The translations under genes were made by a program, and so were the position numbers. From the NCBI GenBank assembly GCA_029964075.1, contig CM057136.1:14310381-14374380 (forward strand): DNA of 64,000 bases. The letters are read 5' to 3'. The notes below the pieces were generated by a model that was not told where the DNA came from, searched no databases, and saw only the letters and a list, made by a program, of their open reading frames with translations. This stretch comes from Patiria pectinifera. Taxonomy: Eukaryota > Echinodermata > Asteroidea > Valvatida > Asterinidae. Below are positions 50,856-63,702 of this stretch, in pieces (position 1 is the first letter of the stretch; each line of letters begins with the position of its first letter).

Positions 50856-53800
50856 ATACATTTATCTTCATCTAGATGAGAACAAGTTTATGTACTTAAA
50901 TAGGAGCATATTTACTTCTATTCTACTCAACCTTGGGAAATTATTCCTCAAGATCCAACTGTTAAATTGACCAGTTTTACAGATGTAACATTCCTGTGAG
51001 AACAAAAAGTTTACTCCCCTTGAATATCTGCATGAGAGTTGTATTGGAATTGTCAAACATGAAGTGTCAGTTAGAGTCACAGATTTTAAGTCTGGAGTCC
51101 TGAGTCAATTCCAATTTTTTTCAGTACTCAAAATCTGAGTCATCGGTCACATGTTAAAAATAAAGTTTCTTTGGAGCCTTGCGTGATTCTGAACAACAAG
51201 TCTTACAAATCATGTAGTTGGTTTTGGTTTCGTTCTCTTCAATGTACTTCATTCTCTGACATCCCTAAATACATGTTTTTACAACTTTTTGTGGTTTGAC
51301 CCAGCGCATTTGACAACTGTGACAAGTAAAGAAGTGTAAATGCACACCCCTAATTAATGGTTGTGAAATATCACTCGTTGGATCTCTAGATTTTTTTTAT
51401 TCAAACCTCTTTTCAACATGTTTTGAAGGCCATGGGTGACAGACTGATGTTTGAAAAAAAAAAAACTATTGAGAAACTTCTTTTTTATTTGTGCTGTCAT
51501 TATGCATGATTTCTCCCATTCGAAACAAAAGCCGTCACCATTTTGCCCAACCTTGTCCGGTAACTCTGCCCACCATTGTTGTGGAGTTCCCCTCCATTTT
51601 GCTTTTGCGCACACACCTTCTCCTTCACATCTCTTTCACCGCTCACGTGCAACGATCACAAAAACTTTTCCTGAGCCCATTGTGAAAGTTGTTGAGGTGT
51701 TTTGGGTGTTTTCCTCTGGGTGCACAATGCGGGGCATATGTGTGCATTCAACGATAACAGTATCGGTGAACAAATATTTGTAATTGTATGGATTTTTTTT
51801 TGTGGATTAAAGGTATAGTTGTAGATTTTTTGTCTGCAGTCATTTTTTGTTCTGCTTTTCAAGGTCGTAAATTTTCAGGTCAATTTTGTTGTTGGTTGTG
51901 GGTAACCTGTGCAGGTACTCGATGGTTTCCTTCTCATTTTTGTAACTTCAGAACGAAAGCTCAAAACAAAAGCAGAACTACATGAATGTTGCACTGTTTG
52001 AATGATACAGGCAAAGAAAATTACACGTTTCAAATGATTTTGTTTACCATGTTTGGCGTTTTTGTCAGCAAGATTATTTCATTTTGTTAACCGTATTTGG
52101 TTTTTCCTAATATGTAATTTTACGACTTTACGTCACCGCAATCAGAGTAATTTTAGACTCGTCATCCTGATATTTTGGTTTCTAGAGCACTTTCCATTTT
52201 GATCAGGTTTCACTAACAATTACCAACTAAATAAAAAATAAAGGGATCATTTGTAAAATAGAAAGTTCCTTTAGTATTTTTAGAATACTTCCTGATGTGG
52301 CAACACGTAGCGCAAGTGAAACAAAAAGGCTTACTTTACATTTCCTTAATTGCACATGTCCACACAACCCTATAAAAACGAAGTCAGCTCTTAAATTAGA
52401 ATGATTAAGCTATGAGAATTCAGTGCTATTGGACTCACATCGCAGAACCTCAATCTTGGAGACTTGTTTAAATAATAGTACTAGTAGTGTTATTGAGATT
52501 CTACAGCATTGTACATACAGTGTATGCCAATATGAAAACAACAATTTCTAAGGTGAGTCGTATTTATAAATTGCTTTCTTAGTACCCTTACGCCTATGTG
52601 ATTGAAATAAAATTCTTTGTATGTCTTAGTGTGCTTTACTACGTTTACATACATGTACATACTGTGTGCATTCATGGGGAAGTTTCTCTGGTCTAATAAT
52701 ACTCGTGATTAACATTCTGTAGACACGAGTGTGGCCAACAAGTACATGTTCATGCACATATCATCACCCAACATGGAGATCAGACAGGGATTAGACTATG
52801 AGGATTAGGGATTAGGCGAGATTCAAGCAGTAATAACACACGCCCTTCCTAATCCTTATAATCCTGGGCTGTCAGTGGGCTGTGCATCAAACTTTAGAGC
52901 TGATATTTAGTCTACATGTAGGATTAGGTCTGAACATCTGAAGAAAAAAACATGTTTATGCTGTATGTGTACTCAACGCAAACCAATATCGTTTCAAAAC
53001 CAAATGCTAACAATAAACTGGCACTACTTTAAACATTATGCACTTTCTTCAGTTACTTTTGGCACGGCATATTCGGGCACTGTATATAAAATCACAATCA
53101 CCTTTTGAATTCCCCATGATTTCTCCACTTGAATATCGTTGTTGAATGGATTAGTTTCAGGTTTACATGTAGTCACTCATACAGGAACAAAGATCTGGAA
53201 ACCAACACTTGACTGTACAATACACTTGACCTTCCATCTTTAAAGTAATCCCTGCATTGTTATCGAAAATCTCGTCAGACAAACACTCTCTGAATTCAAA
53301 ACAACCCTCTTGTCACCATCAGGAACGTTTGTACAGTTAGATTCTATAGTTTAGATTGTTACAAAAGATTTTTTTAGGGTGTAAATCCTGTAAACAAGTT
53401 GTCTTCAAACCGTCCCACGAACATCCGAGCTTGTCTTATTTGTAGGTCATCCTTACAATTCGTCCAGATGTTTTTGAATGTCTTCCCAAGGCTAGGAATG
53501 ACGGCTTGCTTGTTGTTGAAGTTGTATCGAAGGCCTCCGATTCATGAACTATTTGATTATCTCCTCTGATCCAAACATAATCTGCCCCTGGCCCAAGAAT
53601 CTAATAATACTCCCCCACAGGTGCCTTGTTTTTCTGTCTATTTATAGGACTTTCATTTGCCAGTTTTCAGTTTTTGCTTTCAAAATTCTTTTACAGCACA
53701 AAGTTGCCTCTTATTTTTCTAACATGTGAAACATACAATTTTTGGCAACCAGGCGTATTTTGTTTTCAGCCAGGGCATTTTGTATGAAATGTCAAGGAAT

Positions 53801-56800
53801 TTGCTTGTTCCTTGTTGCTTGAAGCGGAATTGTTGACATCTACAAAATTGTACCATGAAAGTCAACATCAGTCATACATGTAGCTGACATTGGCTTGTGA
53901 TACTCCATCTATCCAAACAACGGAACAAGGATGTTTTCAAATTATCCAAATATTATGCTGTAAAAGAGTATAGCAGACTTTGAGTTCCCTTTAGCTAACA
54001 ATTAATAATTCACTTCTTGTCTCGAAAACATCTTCAAGTTAGGGCAACATGCACTTACTTGTGCGGTCGGCCGAGCTGTGGATTCTTAACGGAAGCGTTA
54101 GGAGTTTAGTGGTTACGGCAGATTTCATCTTGTCTCACACCTTGTCCTTCCGGTTTATTAAACCTGATTTCCAGCCTCACAAAACCCACGATGTGTAGGC
54201 CTATAACTTTGATGGTGGGCCTACTACTAGGTGTGTGAAGTGTCATGGAACATTCTGTTTGACATTCGTTAATTTGCTCATCTATAAATAATGTTTTCAA
54301 AGTTTTGTGTGGAGGTCTTGGATTGTTATAAACCAAACTGTTTATTTATTGATGACAAGCAAACTTTGGTGCTACATAACTGTTAACATATTCATTGTGA
54401 TTTATTCATCAGAAATGTTTTAAGCAAATGACAGTAGAATCTGGAGCAGGCACCAACCCAATGCCATCCTTTCCACCTGCTTGGTGTCTTGTCTTCCTAG
54501 TTTTAAGGAGAAAACTCACGCAGAAAATTTGACCCATCTGTTGTAAGGCTTGTACATGTACTTTGTAAACAGCTGCGTTTAATTGCCTAAATCCAGCTAC
54601 AAATTGTCCTGACTATGTTATGTAATACTTGTAAATTATCTGCCCAGTGAGATTCTACCTCCATGGGATAACCAAGCAATAACTGGGTTGCACCTGCCAA
54701 TTACTGAACGGGAAAAACACACAACAACAGGTCTTAAGAAATTTCCTGATATTTAAATTGTATTGGTCAGAACAGGGACCATTTACACAACAATGAACAG
54801 TACGCACACATATATTTCAAATACTATGTGTTTGCAAATTGACTCGTGCTTGACTCAAACTTTACAAAACAAAGTTGCATGGACAAAATTAAGGTAAAAA
54901 CTTACAGTTTAGAAAAAAAAACCCACATTTTTTTCAATATCACACCACTGGGAATGATGTCAAAAAGTGGGAGCCTGGAGCACCCCACGTTTTGCCGTCA
55001 TCATTCCTGCCAAGAAGACAATTTCCTCCCTAGACGCAACTTCCTAAACCAATTTAGCAAGGTACCTGTCAACAGCCTCAGCCTAGCAGCAAGGGTCTAA
55101 AGCCCCCTGCACAGGAGCTGTCAGGACCTTCGGAAGAAAGTAATCAATGCCACCCCCTTATTTCCAATTTCATTGCCCCGCCCTCCCTCCTTCCATGACA
55201 TCTCAGAGATTAGAGCCGTCGGCACATTCAGGAAGATAGTTTATCAGGATTAGGGTTTTCCCTCTCTCAGCTAGCATCCAGCCCCCTCCTCTACTCCCAC
55301 CCCCTATTGACTTCATGACTGTTCAGGGTCTGGGCCAAGGGAATGTTTGCGTGGGGGTGACATGTTTCTTGATTAGGGAAGTGCGTCATTGTAGGGAGGC
55401 GTCCCATGTCAGAGGGGTGGGGATGAATGCATTTTGTTAATTCCGTGGTGCTGAATTCTGTTATAGCTTAAGGACATTTTTCTTTCTATGTTTCTCGGAT
55501 GTTGGTAGACAAAACTAGACATGTGACTTGCATTCTTTAATTTCATTGGTCAAAAGTTTGGGTCACCGTTCATCCAGTTTTCATGTCGGTCAACAGGCAG
55601 TGCAACAACACCACGAAATTTGCATGCACTCAAGTCGTCTGGGTTTCCTGTGGATTTACCCTTTGCATCACCACTTGGCCAAAAACAGATCAGGAACCGC
55701 TATTCATGACGTCCTAAATGTCAAACAGGCGACGTAAACAGAATTTGGGAAACGGGTTAACTTCCCCAACTCTTTCCAGCACAGCTCTTCCGTGCAGATG
55801 CATGCAATCAGGCCGTTTTCTCTTCTCTGATTGGCACATTAGTCCCGAGCCGAATCAATAAAAAACCCACGCAGATTTCCTCCTGTGTGTTTTTGTTACT
55901 TCCCTGGCCAAATACTTAAAAAAGAAAAAAGAAAACAGGAGTTCAAGTCATAAACATCCTTGGATTGGTCACCCCTCAAAAAAATCCATCCAACTATCGG
56001 AGATCCCAGCCAAACTACGTCACTGTGGCCCAGTCACCTTGGCCAGTGACTTGTAAAAGAGTTGCAGGTGACTATTATAATGAGATGTAACCTGCAGGGT
56101 CAGTGCAGGAAGTTATGGCTTTCAACTCTGTGGGCTGACGTACATGTACGTGTTCCCCTTTCAGGATATACAGCCACTGTTATATAGCCTCCTACACTGC
56201 ACACTTGCTCATTTGTTTTCGCCGCATGCAGGACAGAGACAAGCCCGCTGGGGACTTTTCAGATATTTAGTTGTGCTCGTAGTTTTTGTGTGAGTGGAAA
56301 GGGGGAACTGTTGTCGTTTGAGTTTTCAGATAACTGCTTTTGTTGGTCGTCTGTTGCTGAAAATGGGATACAAAAACAAACTGAAAAAGGTAGGCATGAC
56401 AGTCCTGCAGTGTGTTTACTTTATTTTGTCTTTTGTGGCAACTTCAAAATTCTTTGTTGGATTCTCGGCTTAGTATGGAAACTGTTCACAGAGAGAGAGG
56501 AATGTCAACATTTGAAACTTTGTTGTTGAATTCATGTACTTTTCTTTGAAGTTGGATATTGGATATTTGGATTTGGTGTTTTTGTCAATGAACATTTGGT
56601 TTATCACATGTAATAACGGAGTGACAGCATTTTGTTCAAAGTAAATAATTCAGTTATCTGGTTAAGCAGGATTGCATTGGCATGTTTTACATTGAGCATG
56701 TTGAGACTCAACTGTAGATTGTTTTTGTTATTTTCTTTACAGGTTTTTTGTTGTTGAGACTATGCTTCCATTTCATGTTTGTTCGATCAACTCGAAAAGT

Positions 56801-56890
56801 ATTGCCCCGTGTTGTGACTTTGAAAGAAACAGTTTAATTTCATTCCACAATACATCATGGTTTCTTTTTCACCTCTTTGTTCTTCTGCAG

Positions 56891-56980
56891 GCCTTGGTCT
56901 ACCAAGACGGCAATCTTAACTCCGGCACATTAGAGGCTTTTGTGCAGCACATGGTACCCACCGTGGACTATTACCCAGAC
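56891..56980 (+). CDS. RASGEF1-like: RASGEF1-like, coding exon 5 (start of the RasGEF N-terminal/REM domain)
   Basis: This 90-base, phase 0 exon of 30 codons lies between ttgttcttctgcag and GAC|gtgagt. It reads ALVYQDGNLNSGTLEAF followed by VQHMVPTVDYYPD. This matches the start of the RasGEF N-terminal domain of RASGEF1 proteins closely: vertebrate members have a QDG/HDN-x-L-x-SGSLEAL segment, then a QHLVPTVDYYPD-like one, and a vertebrate exon also ends after that Asp, before the segment RTYIFTFLLSS. The identification is secure at family level; A, B or C cannot be chosen. The REM domain stabilises the catalytic CDC25-homology domain, which is encoded beyond the right edge. I could not find the next exon (expected RTYIFTF-like) in the remaining 7 kb. 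Confidence 0.9.
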
Positions 56981-57684
56981 GTGAGTAGACATTTCTCTTT
57001 TCCTTTAAAAATAATTTTTAAAACTGTTATTTGTTAAAAGGAGATGCTTGATTTTGTGAATGAGGAGGAATGTTCAGCCTCTGACTTGTGAGGCGTTTTA
57101 TCTTGTATGAAGGTGAAACTTGAATAGTTTTATGCACTCAAAAACAAAACAAAATTAATAAAGAGAATATAATGACTTTAATGAAAATGAAACAACTCCA
57201 TCACAAAGTATCAATGATAAATTACTCCCAAATTTGACTGTTATAATTGTTGAATTGTTTCCTGTATACTAAATCTTTATTGACATGAACTCCCAATTGT
57301 TTACAAATCTGTCTGCAATCAGTTTTAACTTTTGCTTAAAATTGTAAAAGTTGTAAAGTAGTCCTTCGAACTTCAAGGCCAGATTGTTTTGATAGACGGT
57401 AAAGATCTTGATAAATGACCGCGTTACAGGATATTGTCTTGGCCATCAACAGTTTCCCCAGGAATCCGAAATAGTCAGTAGGACACGCAAACTGCTGTGG
57501 GGGGAAAAAAAATTCTATTTTTATCAGCGGTGATACGCTGATGCATTTCCCGAGTAGATCATGCTCGCAGGTTTTCCTGTTGACAAGCCGGTTTGTGAAT
57601 GAAGTGGAGGTTGAGAAAGTTCCGGGACACTGTCGGATGTTTGCGTTGCGTTCAGTTTTAGCCCAAAGGTTTTTAGATTAGTAA

Positions 57685-57810
57685 GCAGATGGGTGTCTCC
57701 TTAGCTAAATGCTTACCGTGTCATTAGCCTGCAGGTTGTGATGTTTGCATGTAAACTGCTTACGATTGCTGATTTGGGCTTAAACAATGCAGCTAAGCAA
57801 TATTTATTTT
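57685..57810 (+). repeat. Fragment resembling the GCTTA-rich element
   Basis: It contains GTAAGCAGATGG, CTTAGCTAAATGCTTACCGTG, AGCCTGCAGGTTGTGATGTT, CTGCTTACGAT and CAGCTAAGCAATATTT, the same vocabulary as the elements at 25873 and 59390. The boundaries are uncertain. Confidence 0.4.
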
Positions 57811-59389
57811 ATTGCCTTGTACAAAAATAAATTGTAGCTTACAAATTTAAATGTCCAACCTTGCCAGTTGCGACATAGATACAACTTTGGCATGCTGAGA
57901 TTGCCCTGTGCTAAGTTTACCTCGGGATAAAGTATTGAAGAACAGACTTCGTTGTTCCACTAGAAAGTATAAAACCAGAACATACGTAGCGATTTTAGTG
58001 TAGAACTAATTAGTCTCAAGTTCAAACACTGTTTTTGCATGCATACAATTGTATTCACACACGGGGCATTTGAGCACAGGAACATATGACGTGTACATAA
58101 GATTGATAACAAAAGCCACAAGCATGGTCAGATCTGTCAATGGGAAACTGTGGTTTTGTGTCGAACTTCAAATATGGATCATACAGTAGATGTTACATAC
58201 CGGCACAACTTCCTGTGGCTTTCGTTGTTCAGTTGGGAACAATGCTCCAATGCCACCATAAAAAATTAATGTTTTGTTACCAGTTTACCGGTACATGTAG
58301 GTGGTTCCGGCTGTTAAATAGTGTTCCCCAGGCAACAATCAAACTTTGACATATGATTCATATCTAAATCAATTTAATAAATTCTGACATAATTACTGTT
58401 GATATATTCCATTTTACTCTGAAAGAAATCGTTCAGGCAACATTACCATAACTGTTGGGATCTTGTTTTTGTTTTTTATAGCTCCATGATATTGTTGAAA
58501 CTCAAAATTTAAATACTAACAGGAACTTGTATTTTCAAATGAAATTCAACCTTAAGTTGTTCATTTGCTAAACTTTAACCCCAAACAAGCACTTGAAGTG
58601 TATTTGAGTTCAGTCTGTCGGATAGGAGAACAAATTTTTTTGGGAGTAAACTTTGAGAATGTCACACACGTTTTCAGTCTTGTTTAGATGATGAAGCATA
58701 ATACATGTAGCCTTGCTCTGAGGATGGGCTCATCCTAGACCGTGACTTAAGAAGATCTTTATTTCCTTCCTAGGTCTCATGAGTCCTGTTCCTGCATTGT
58801 CAGGGAATTTATTGGCCCACCCATTAACTCCCCTTGGCACCCTCAAGCCACGCCATTACCCCCTAGGGATTGCAGTTTTATCCAGGGGAAACCTCTGTGG
58901 ATGTTGAAACTGTAGCCAATAAGTTTTGATGGTTCATAGGTTTTTTTCTTCTTTTGACAGAAGTCGTTTTTAATGGTCTCAAAATCAGCCACACATGTGC
59001 ATGATTGGGCATTAAGTGAATTTGTATGGGCCACATGCGCAGTGACTAGTGTTATAAAATAGCATTTAGACTAGACAAGCAACCTGTTGTCAATTTGCTT
59101 ACTGTAGAACTAGAAGGCAGAAAAATGTGTTTTAAATTCTTTGTTCCAAATTTGACTTTTAATACATGCATGTACGTATGTAGTCCTGTTACTTACGGAA
59201 ACCCTGCAGTGCAGTGATAAATACGGATGAATTAACTGTGTAATAAAATGCAGAAGGCATCTATGTCTGGTCTCCAGAGACCGCATCACAGTGTCACATG
59301 GTTGATTGCCACTGGCAGGTTATTGGCACCAGCCTATTGCACTCTGAATCCTCGGCACATTTCCAAAACATTTCAACTACATGTAAGCA

Positions 59390-59610
59390 GCAGGCATGAC
59401 CCTGGCTAAGTTTTACACAAAAGCTTCTAAGCAGAAAAACATCGCTTAGTAAATTTATGTTGTAAGCAAAAAAATCAACGGGGAACCAGTTAAAAGCAAT
59501 ATACATCACATGACATTTTGGCTGGAAACCTGTTTTCGCTAAGCAAATATTTTCTGTGCTAAGCAGATTTTTGTGTTCAGCAAAAAATCGTCATGAAATT
59601 AGCCCCAGCT
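59390..59610 (-). mobile_element. GCTTA-rich dispersed element, reverse orientation
   Basis: On the minus strand it begins GGGGCTAATTTCATGACG, like the GGGCCCAATTTxATGG start of the element at 25873. It continues with CTGCTTAGCACAGAAAATAT, GCTTAGCGAAAACAGG, CCAGCCAAAATGTCATGTGA and a run of GCTTAC/CTTAG strings. It is non-coding and of the type common in echinoderm genomes. Confidence 0.6.
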
Positions 59611-61577
59611 GTACCCAAGACAGAGCGTCGGCGATAAACACAGGATGATGCGCCGATGATGAGGATAAGATAATGCGGACATCCGATCGGCTCGATTCTT
59701 CTCTCTCTTTCCCTCTCCTGGGTGAATCACTGCGTTCACTCTCGCTGTCTCTGCCACCCTTCCTCTCGGCAAACATTAGATAGTTTCACCAGAATTACTC
59801 CCAGATGGTTCAAGTCCCCCCTGGCCCCTGCCCAAGATTTATTTTTGGATCCACGCTGATCCAAATTTGATAATAGACACTGTGCGTGGAGAATTGCGTA
59901 GTAGAGGATAGAAAAGAACTTTCTGGGGTTAAGATGGTCCATACATGTTTCTTCTTTACTTTTTTTTTGAAAGTCTGGGGTCTTAACGTGCAGTTGAACA
60001 TGTGAATGGCCAGTTGTTCTTACTATCTTAGAAATCTTTGTGTACATAGACATAGAAAATATGGCATAAAGGTTTTTGAAAAATACATCCTTTTTTTAAG
60101 TTGCATCACTTTATTATAGCTTGATTTCAAGTGAATGTTTTGTTAAGCCCCTGACTATCGTCAAATGTTTTTCTGCATCAATCATGATTTTGCTCTTGGT
60201 AAAAAAAAAAAATGTAGTGAACGAGTCATTAACCTGATAACCTAAAGCCGTATAATTCTAATGTAAACGGTGTTCGCAACGTGTCACAAAAAATTATTTG
60301 AGAAGGAAATTGAATTACCTGCGCTGTCTTCTGGAATGGAGGGGCGGACTCTGTTTTGAAAAGTCAGAAATGGTGAAGTTGAGCAAGATTGATTGGACCC
60401 CAAGTAGATGTAATTTTGGCGCGATCTCACTCTTTAAGACCTCGAGGCGGGGATTAAACATGTGGGTGGGGGGAACTTGGGAGCGGAATCGGCAGAATCC
60501 TTCAACTTTACCAGCTGTATCCTTCTTAAAGACCGATGCTGGCTTGAGCAAAAGCTTGCGAATGGGTCAAGATTTTGCAGACGTGAGTGACCTGAAATGT
60601 TATTGAGATCACTGTTTTGCAGTGTTCAGGTGGGTTTTTTTGGGGGGGGGGAGGATGTCAGAGGTACAGATAATAACATGTAGGAAGGGAATCAGAGTGC
60701 TTTGAGAAACTCCAAACTAACGTTTGACTTCTAATAGAATCTAGAAGCTCGGATTTAAACTAAAAAAATCACCCTTAATAAAATCCTCTTTCATTCAACT
60801 GAAAGCAAGACATTGAAAACAGAAGTTCTCTTCTGTTTTTGATCTTAGCTTAACGTAGATAAGCATGCCCATGGACAAGACCACAACATTTTTGGCTGAT
60901 TTGCCAACTTTTGGAAGAAGCAAAAGCCCCTTTAAGCTGGAGTTTTGGATGGATTTAATTTCCATCCCCATTGAAACTTTACTTCTGCTTGGGAATTGTT
61001 TTGGGAAAACTTTCGAGAGAAGCGGCGCAGCATCACCTCCTTTGACTCAGATTAATGCTGTCAGGGGTGGAGGAAACTTTTCTCTCCTCAGACAGGTGTG
61101 CCCCAGGCCCCAGGAGGATGACGCACACCATGACCAAGTGTTACTTTTAAGGAATCATCCAATTAATAACAATTACAGGCTAATTTTTTGGACAAGGAAA
61201 ACTCTCAGCCCCAAACCAGTTGCTCGAGGGAACCCCACCCTTGTTTGAGGTAATTGCGAGGGGCAGGCATTGACTTTGATGCGTGAGCTGTCGATGACAC
61301 CACTTCAAGTTCATAGCTGTCCTTCAAGCCGGCCTCAGGGCATTAGTAATTTTTGTCTCCTTTTTTGCCACTTTTATCATGAAGGACTTCCTCCATTGCT
61401 CAGTCACACACCCTTGAGACTAGACTTGCACAAACTTCCTTTTTAGTTTTACCCCCTCATCTGATGTTTAAGTCTAACACTTTTTAATAAAATCTGCTGC
61501 GTTAAGTTCAATCGTTCACTACCGTGAAAATGCAGGATTGTAGTTCACTCTTTCTTTTTGGTTTGTGGTTAATTTTT

Positions 61578-61860
61578 GTGGGTCATTCTATAAATAATGG
61601 GTCCACTTTTTTCCTGTCCCTGTCTGACATCTAAGATTTTAATATTCTGATGCACTCTGCAAGAGGAATTAAGTGGTTGTCCTCCAAGAGTGATTATGAA
61701 TAGCAAACTACATGTGTACCTAACAACAAATATCATTTGAACTTTTAAGTCATTTTTAATGATAAGAATGGCATATTACTAAGTACCAAGGTAAAAGGGA
61801 CAGGAAGAATGTCACACTTAAGACCCTAAATTCATAGAATAACTCATATGCTGTAGTTCA
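61578..61860 (+). repeat. Dispersed repeat, copy 2
   Basis: This is the second copy of the repeat at 50587-50855. The longest shared block is GAGTGATTATGAATAGCAAA (61689-61708), and matching blocks continue through GTCACACTTAA. The presence of two diverged copies in separate introns indicates a mobile family, whose class cannot be told. Confidence 0.8.
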
Positions 61861-63215
61861 ACCTTTTTATAGAGAAGAAGAAAAGCCTTGCTCAATGGTT
61901 CAAGCATCATGACTGTAATGTTCTTGTGTTTTCAGACTCATTTTATTAGAGGCCTGCATTTTGTTCCTTACTCCATTACTCCCCACACTTCTCCTTGACT
62001 CATGGTATAAGATTACCAGACCACCAGGCCCTAAACCAACATTACTACCAATTAATAACCATGTTCTTCCTTGGTGGTTTTGGGGGCTCATATCTCAGCC
62101 TCTTATCTTCAAGGTCCTCTGTGGTTAACTGGGATCATTAAATCTTTACTCCAGTTACTTCCTGTCTGCTGTTTCATGTTTTTACTCACAGGGTGGTCTT
62201 TTTTTTAGAAGGATGAAATGGAACAAAGCTGGTTTTGTTTTACGACTTTTGTGTCATCTCATGCTCTTGACCTTCACCTGAGGTCTTGGAGAGGTCTGGG
62301 TCTGAACATTTTTTGTTTGGACTATATCAAAGTTTAGATTTCTTTTTATGAAGAAGGAGTCTTTGTGATGAAATTTTGCTTAAATTTGCACCATGTGTTG
62401 ACAACAGAATCTGGGGTTTGTGTGTGGCGTAATAAATACCAGTTGGTGGAAAATCTCTGAACAGGTGGACCAGAACCCCATCAGCAGATGTTTGCTCTCT
62501 AGGATCTACACAACAGGATATCTTCCATCTTCCTGACATTTAATCCTCTGTCTTCTTACTGCCACGCCCCAAGCCTTAATGCCAGTAAATGAAGAAGATA
62601 AACCATCAACAATGATTTTCAGTTTTCTATTTTTTGGTTTACACTAAGGCGGGCAAAGGTAGTTTTTATTAGCTTATCTAACAGGAAATTATCCTTGCTT
62701 AGCGGATCTTCGTCTTCAGCGCAAAACTGACCGCACCAATTAAGTAGATGGTCACTTACTGACCATGGACTAACTACACCCCTCTACAGGATGCTTAAGA
62801 CCTGTACAAGACCCTGTTAGTTTAATTATGACATACATGTATGTACCGGATGCTTTAATAATTTTGGAGACAGTAGGATGGACCATTCTCTGTGTAATTT
62901 CTAAGTTATTTTTTATGAATATTAGTAGGATTAAAAAAAATAGATGCGGCAGCTGACGTGAACGGCTCATCTGCTATCAAGTGTTAGCAGAATCCCTTGC
63001 AAATCTTTTTATGGGATGGAAGGGGATTTAGCGAGTTTGTGTCTTTGGGAAGACAAAAATAGAGGGACGGACTGACGCCAGGTCATTGTGGCGATGAAGC
63101 TTGTGACTGGATTACTGGATTATGAGTGGGGCAGAGCTAGGAATGAAATGCTGATGTGGTCATGTTTGGTGGTTTGGTTGGTTGGTTGGGGATGGGGGTG
63201 GGGATGTGGGAGGGG

Positions 63216-63259
63216 GGATATGGCCTTGGGGGATATGGCCCTGGGGATATTGCTCTGGG
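63216..63259 (+). repeat. 15-bp tandem repeat, ~3 copies
   Basis: GGATATGGCCTTGGG, GGATATGGCCCTGGG and GATATTGCTCTGGG follow each other directly after a G-rich tract and a short (GGTT)n run at about 63172-63190. Confidence 0.8.
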
Positions 63260-63430
63260 TAGCAAAAGTAAAAGAGGACATAAACCTCAACCCATCAGTT
63301 ATTCATGAGGGTCTTCTATATTAAGTACAGCTGAACTTTAACTGTAACCCCAGTACTGAACATTTTGGCTGTGTCATGCACCTTGCTACATAAATGCTAT
63401 GAAGGGAATAGTTTACAGCAGGTTCACTTG

Positions 63431-63702
63431 ATTCATAGAGCAAGGAACTTTGCTCTATGTCTTGATCTCCTCTTATTCGAAGATGCTTAAAAAAAAGTGA
63501 CATCACCTAACCCCGTGATTGTGAGCACAGACAACTGTGGTTTCAACTCACTCCAGTATGACTGGAGATTCATAGAGCAAGGAACTTTGCTCTATGACTT
63601 GGTCTCCTCTTATTCGAAGATGCTTAAAAAAGTGACATCACCTAACCCCGTGATTGTGAGCACAGACAACTGTGGTTTTAACTCACTCCAGTATGACTGG
63701 AG
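63431..63702 (+). repeat. Recent tandem duplication (137 + 135 bp) with an internal hairpin
   Basis: Copy 1 (63431-63567) and copy 2 (63568-63702) differ by only three substitutions and two bases in an A run (A8 versus A6). Each begins ATTCATAGAGCAAGGAACTT and contains CATAGAGCAA...TTGCTCTATG, a perfect 10-bp inverted repeat around a 6-base spacer (GGAACT). A plus-strand open frame runs across both copies, but the repeat unit carries no recognised motif. Confidence 0.95.

Larger units (their letters stand above)
28548..56890 (+). other. Intron 4 of the RASGEF1-like gene (28 kb)
   Basis: It starts gtaagt and ends cctctttgttcttctgcag. It includes an alternative first exon (33438-33554) and most of the repeats in this window: a (TCAA)5 microsatellite at 29261-29280, a short reversed copy of the 11-bp minisatellite, a tRNA-like relic, two tandem duplications, a SINE and one copy of a dispersed repeat. 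Stretches 34100-37900, 38100-43800, 48500-50580 and 50860-56800 show nothing I can identify. Confidence 0.6.

Noticed and set aside
60865-61248. 127-codon plus-strand ORF
   Set aside because: No recognised domain; it lies in intron 5 with no splice or regulatory signal that supports it.
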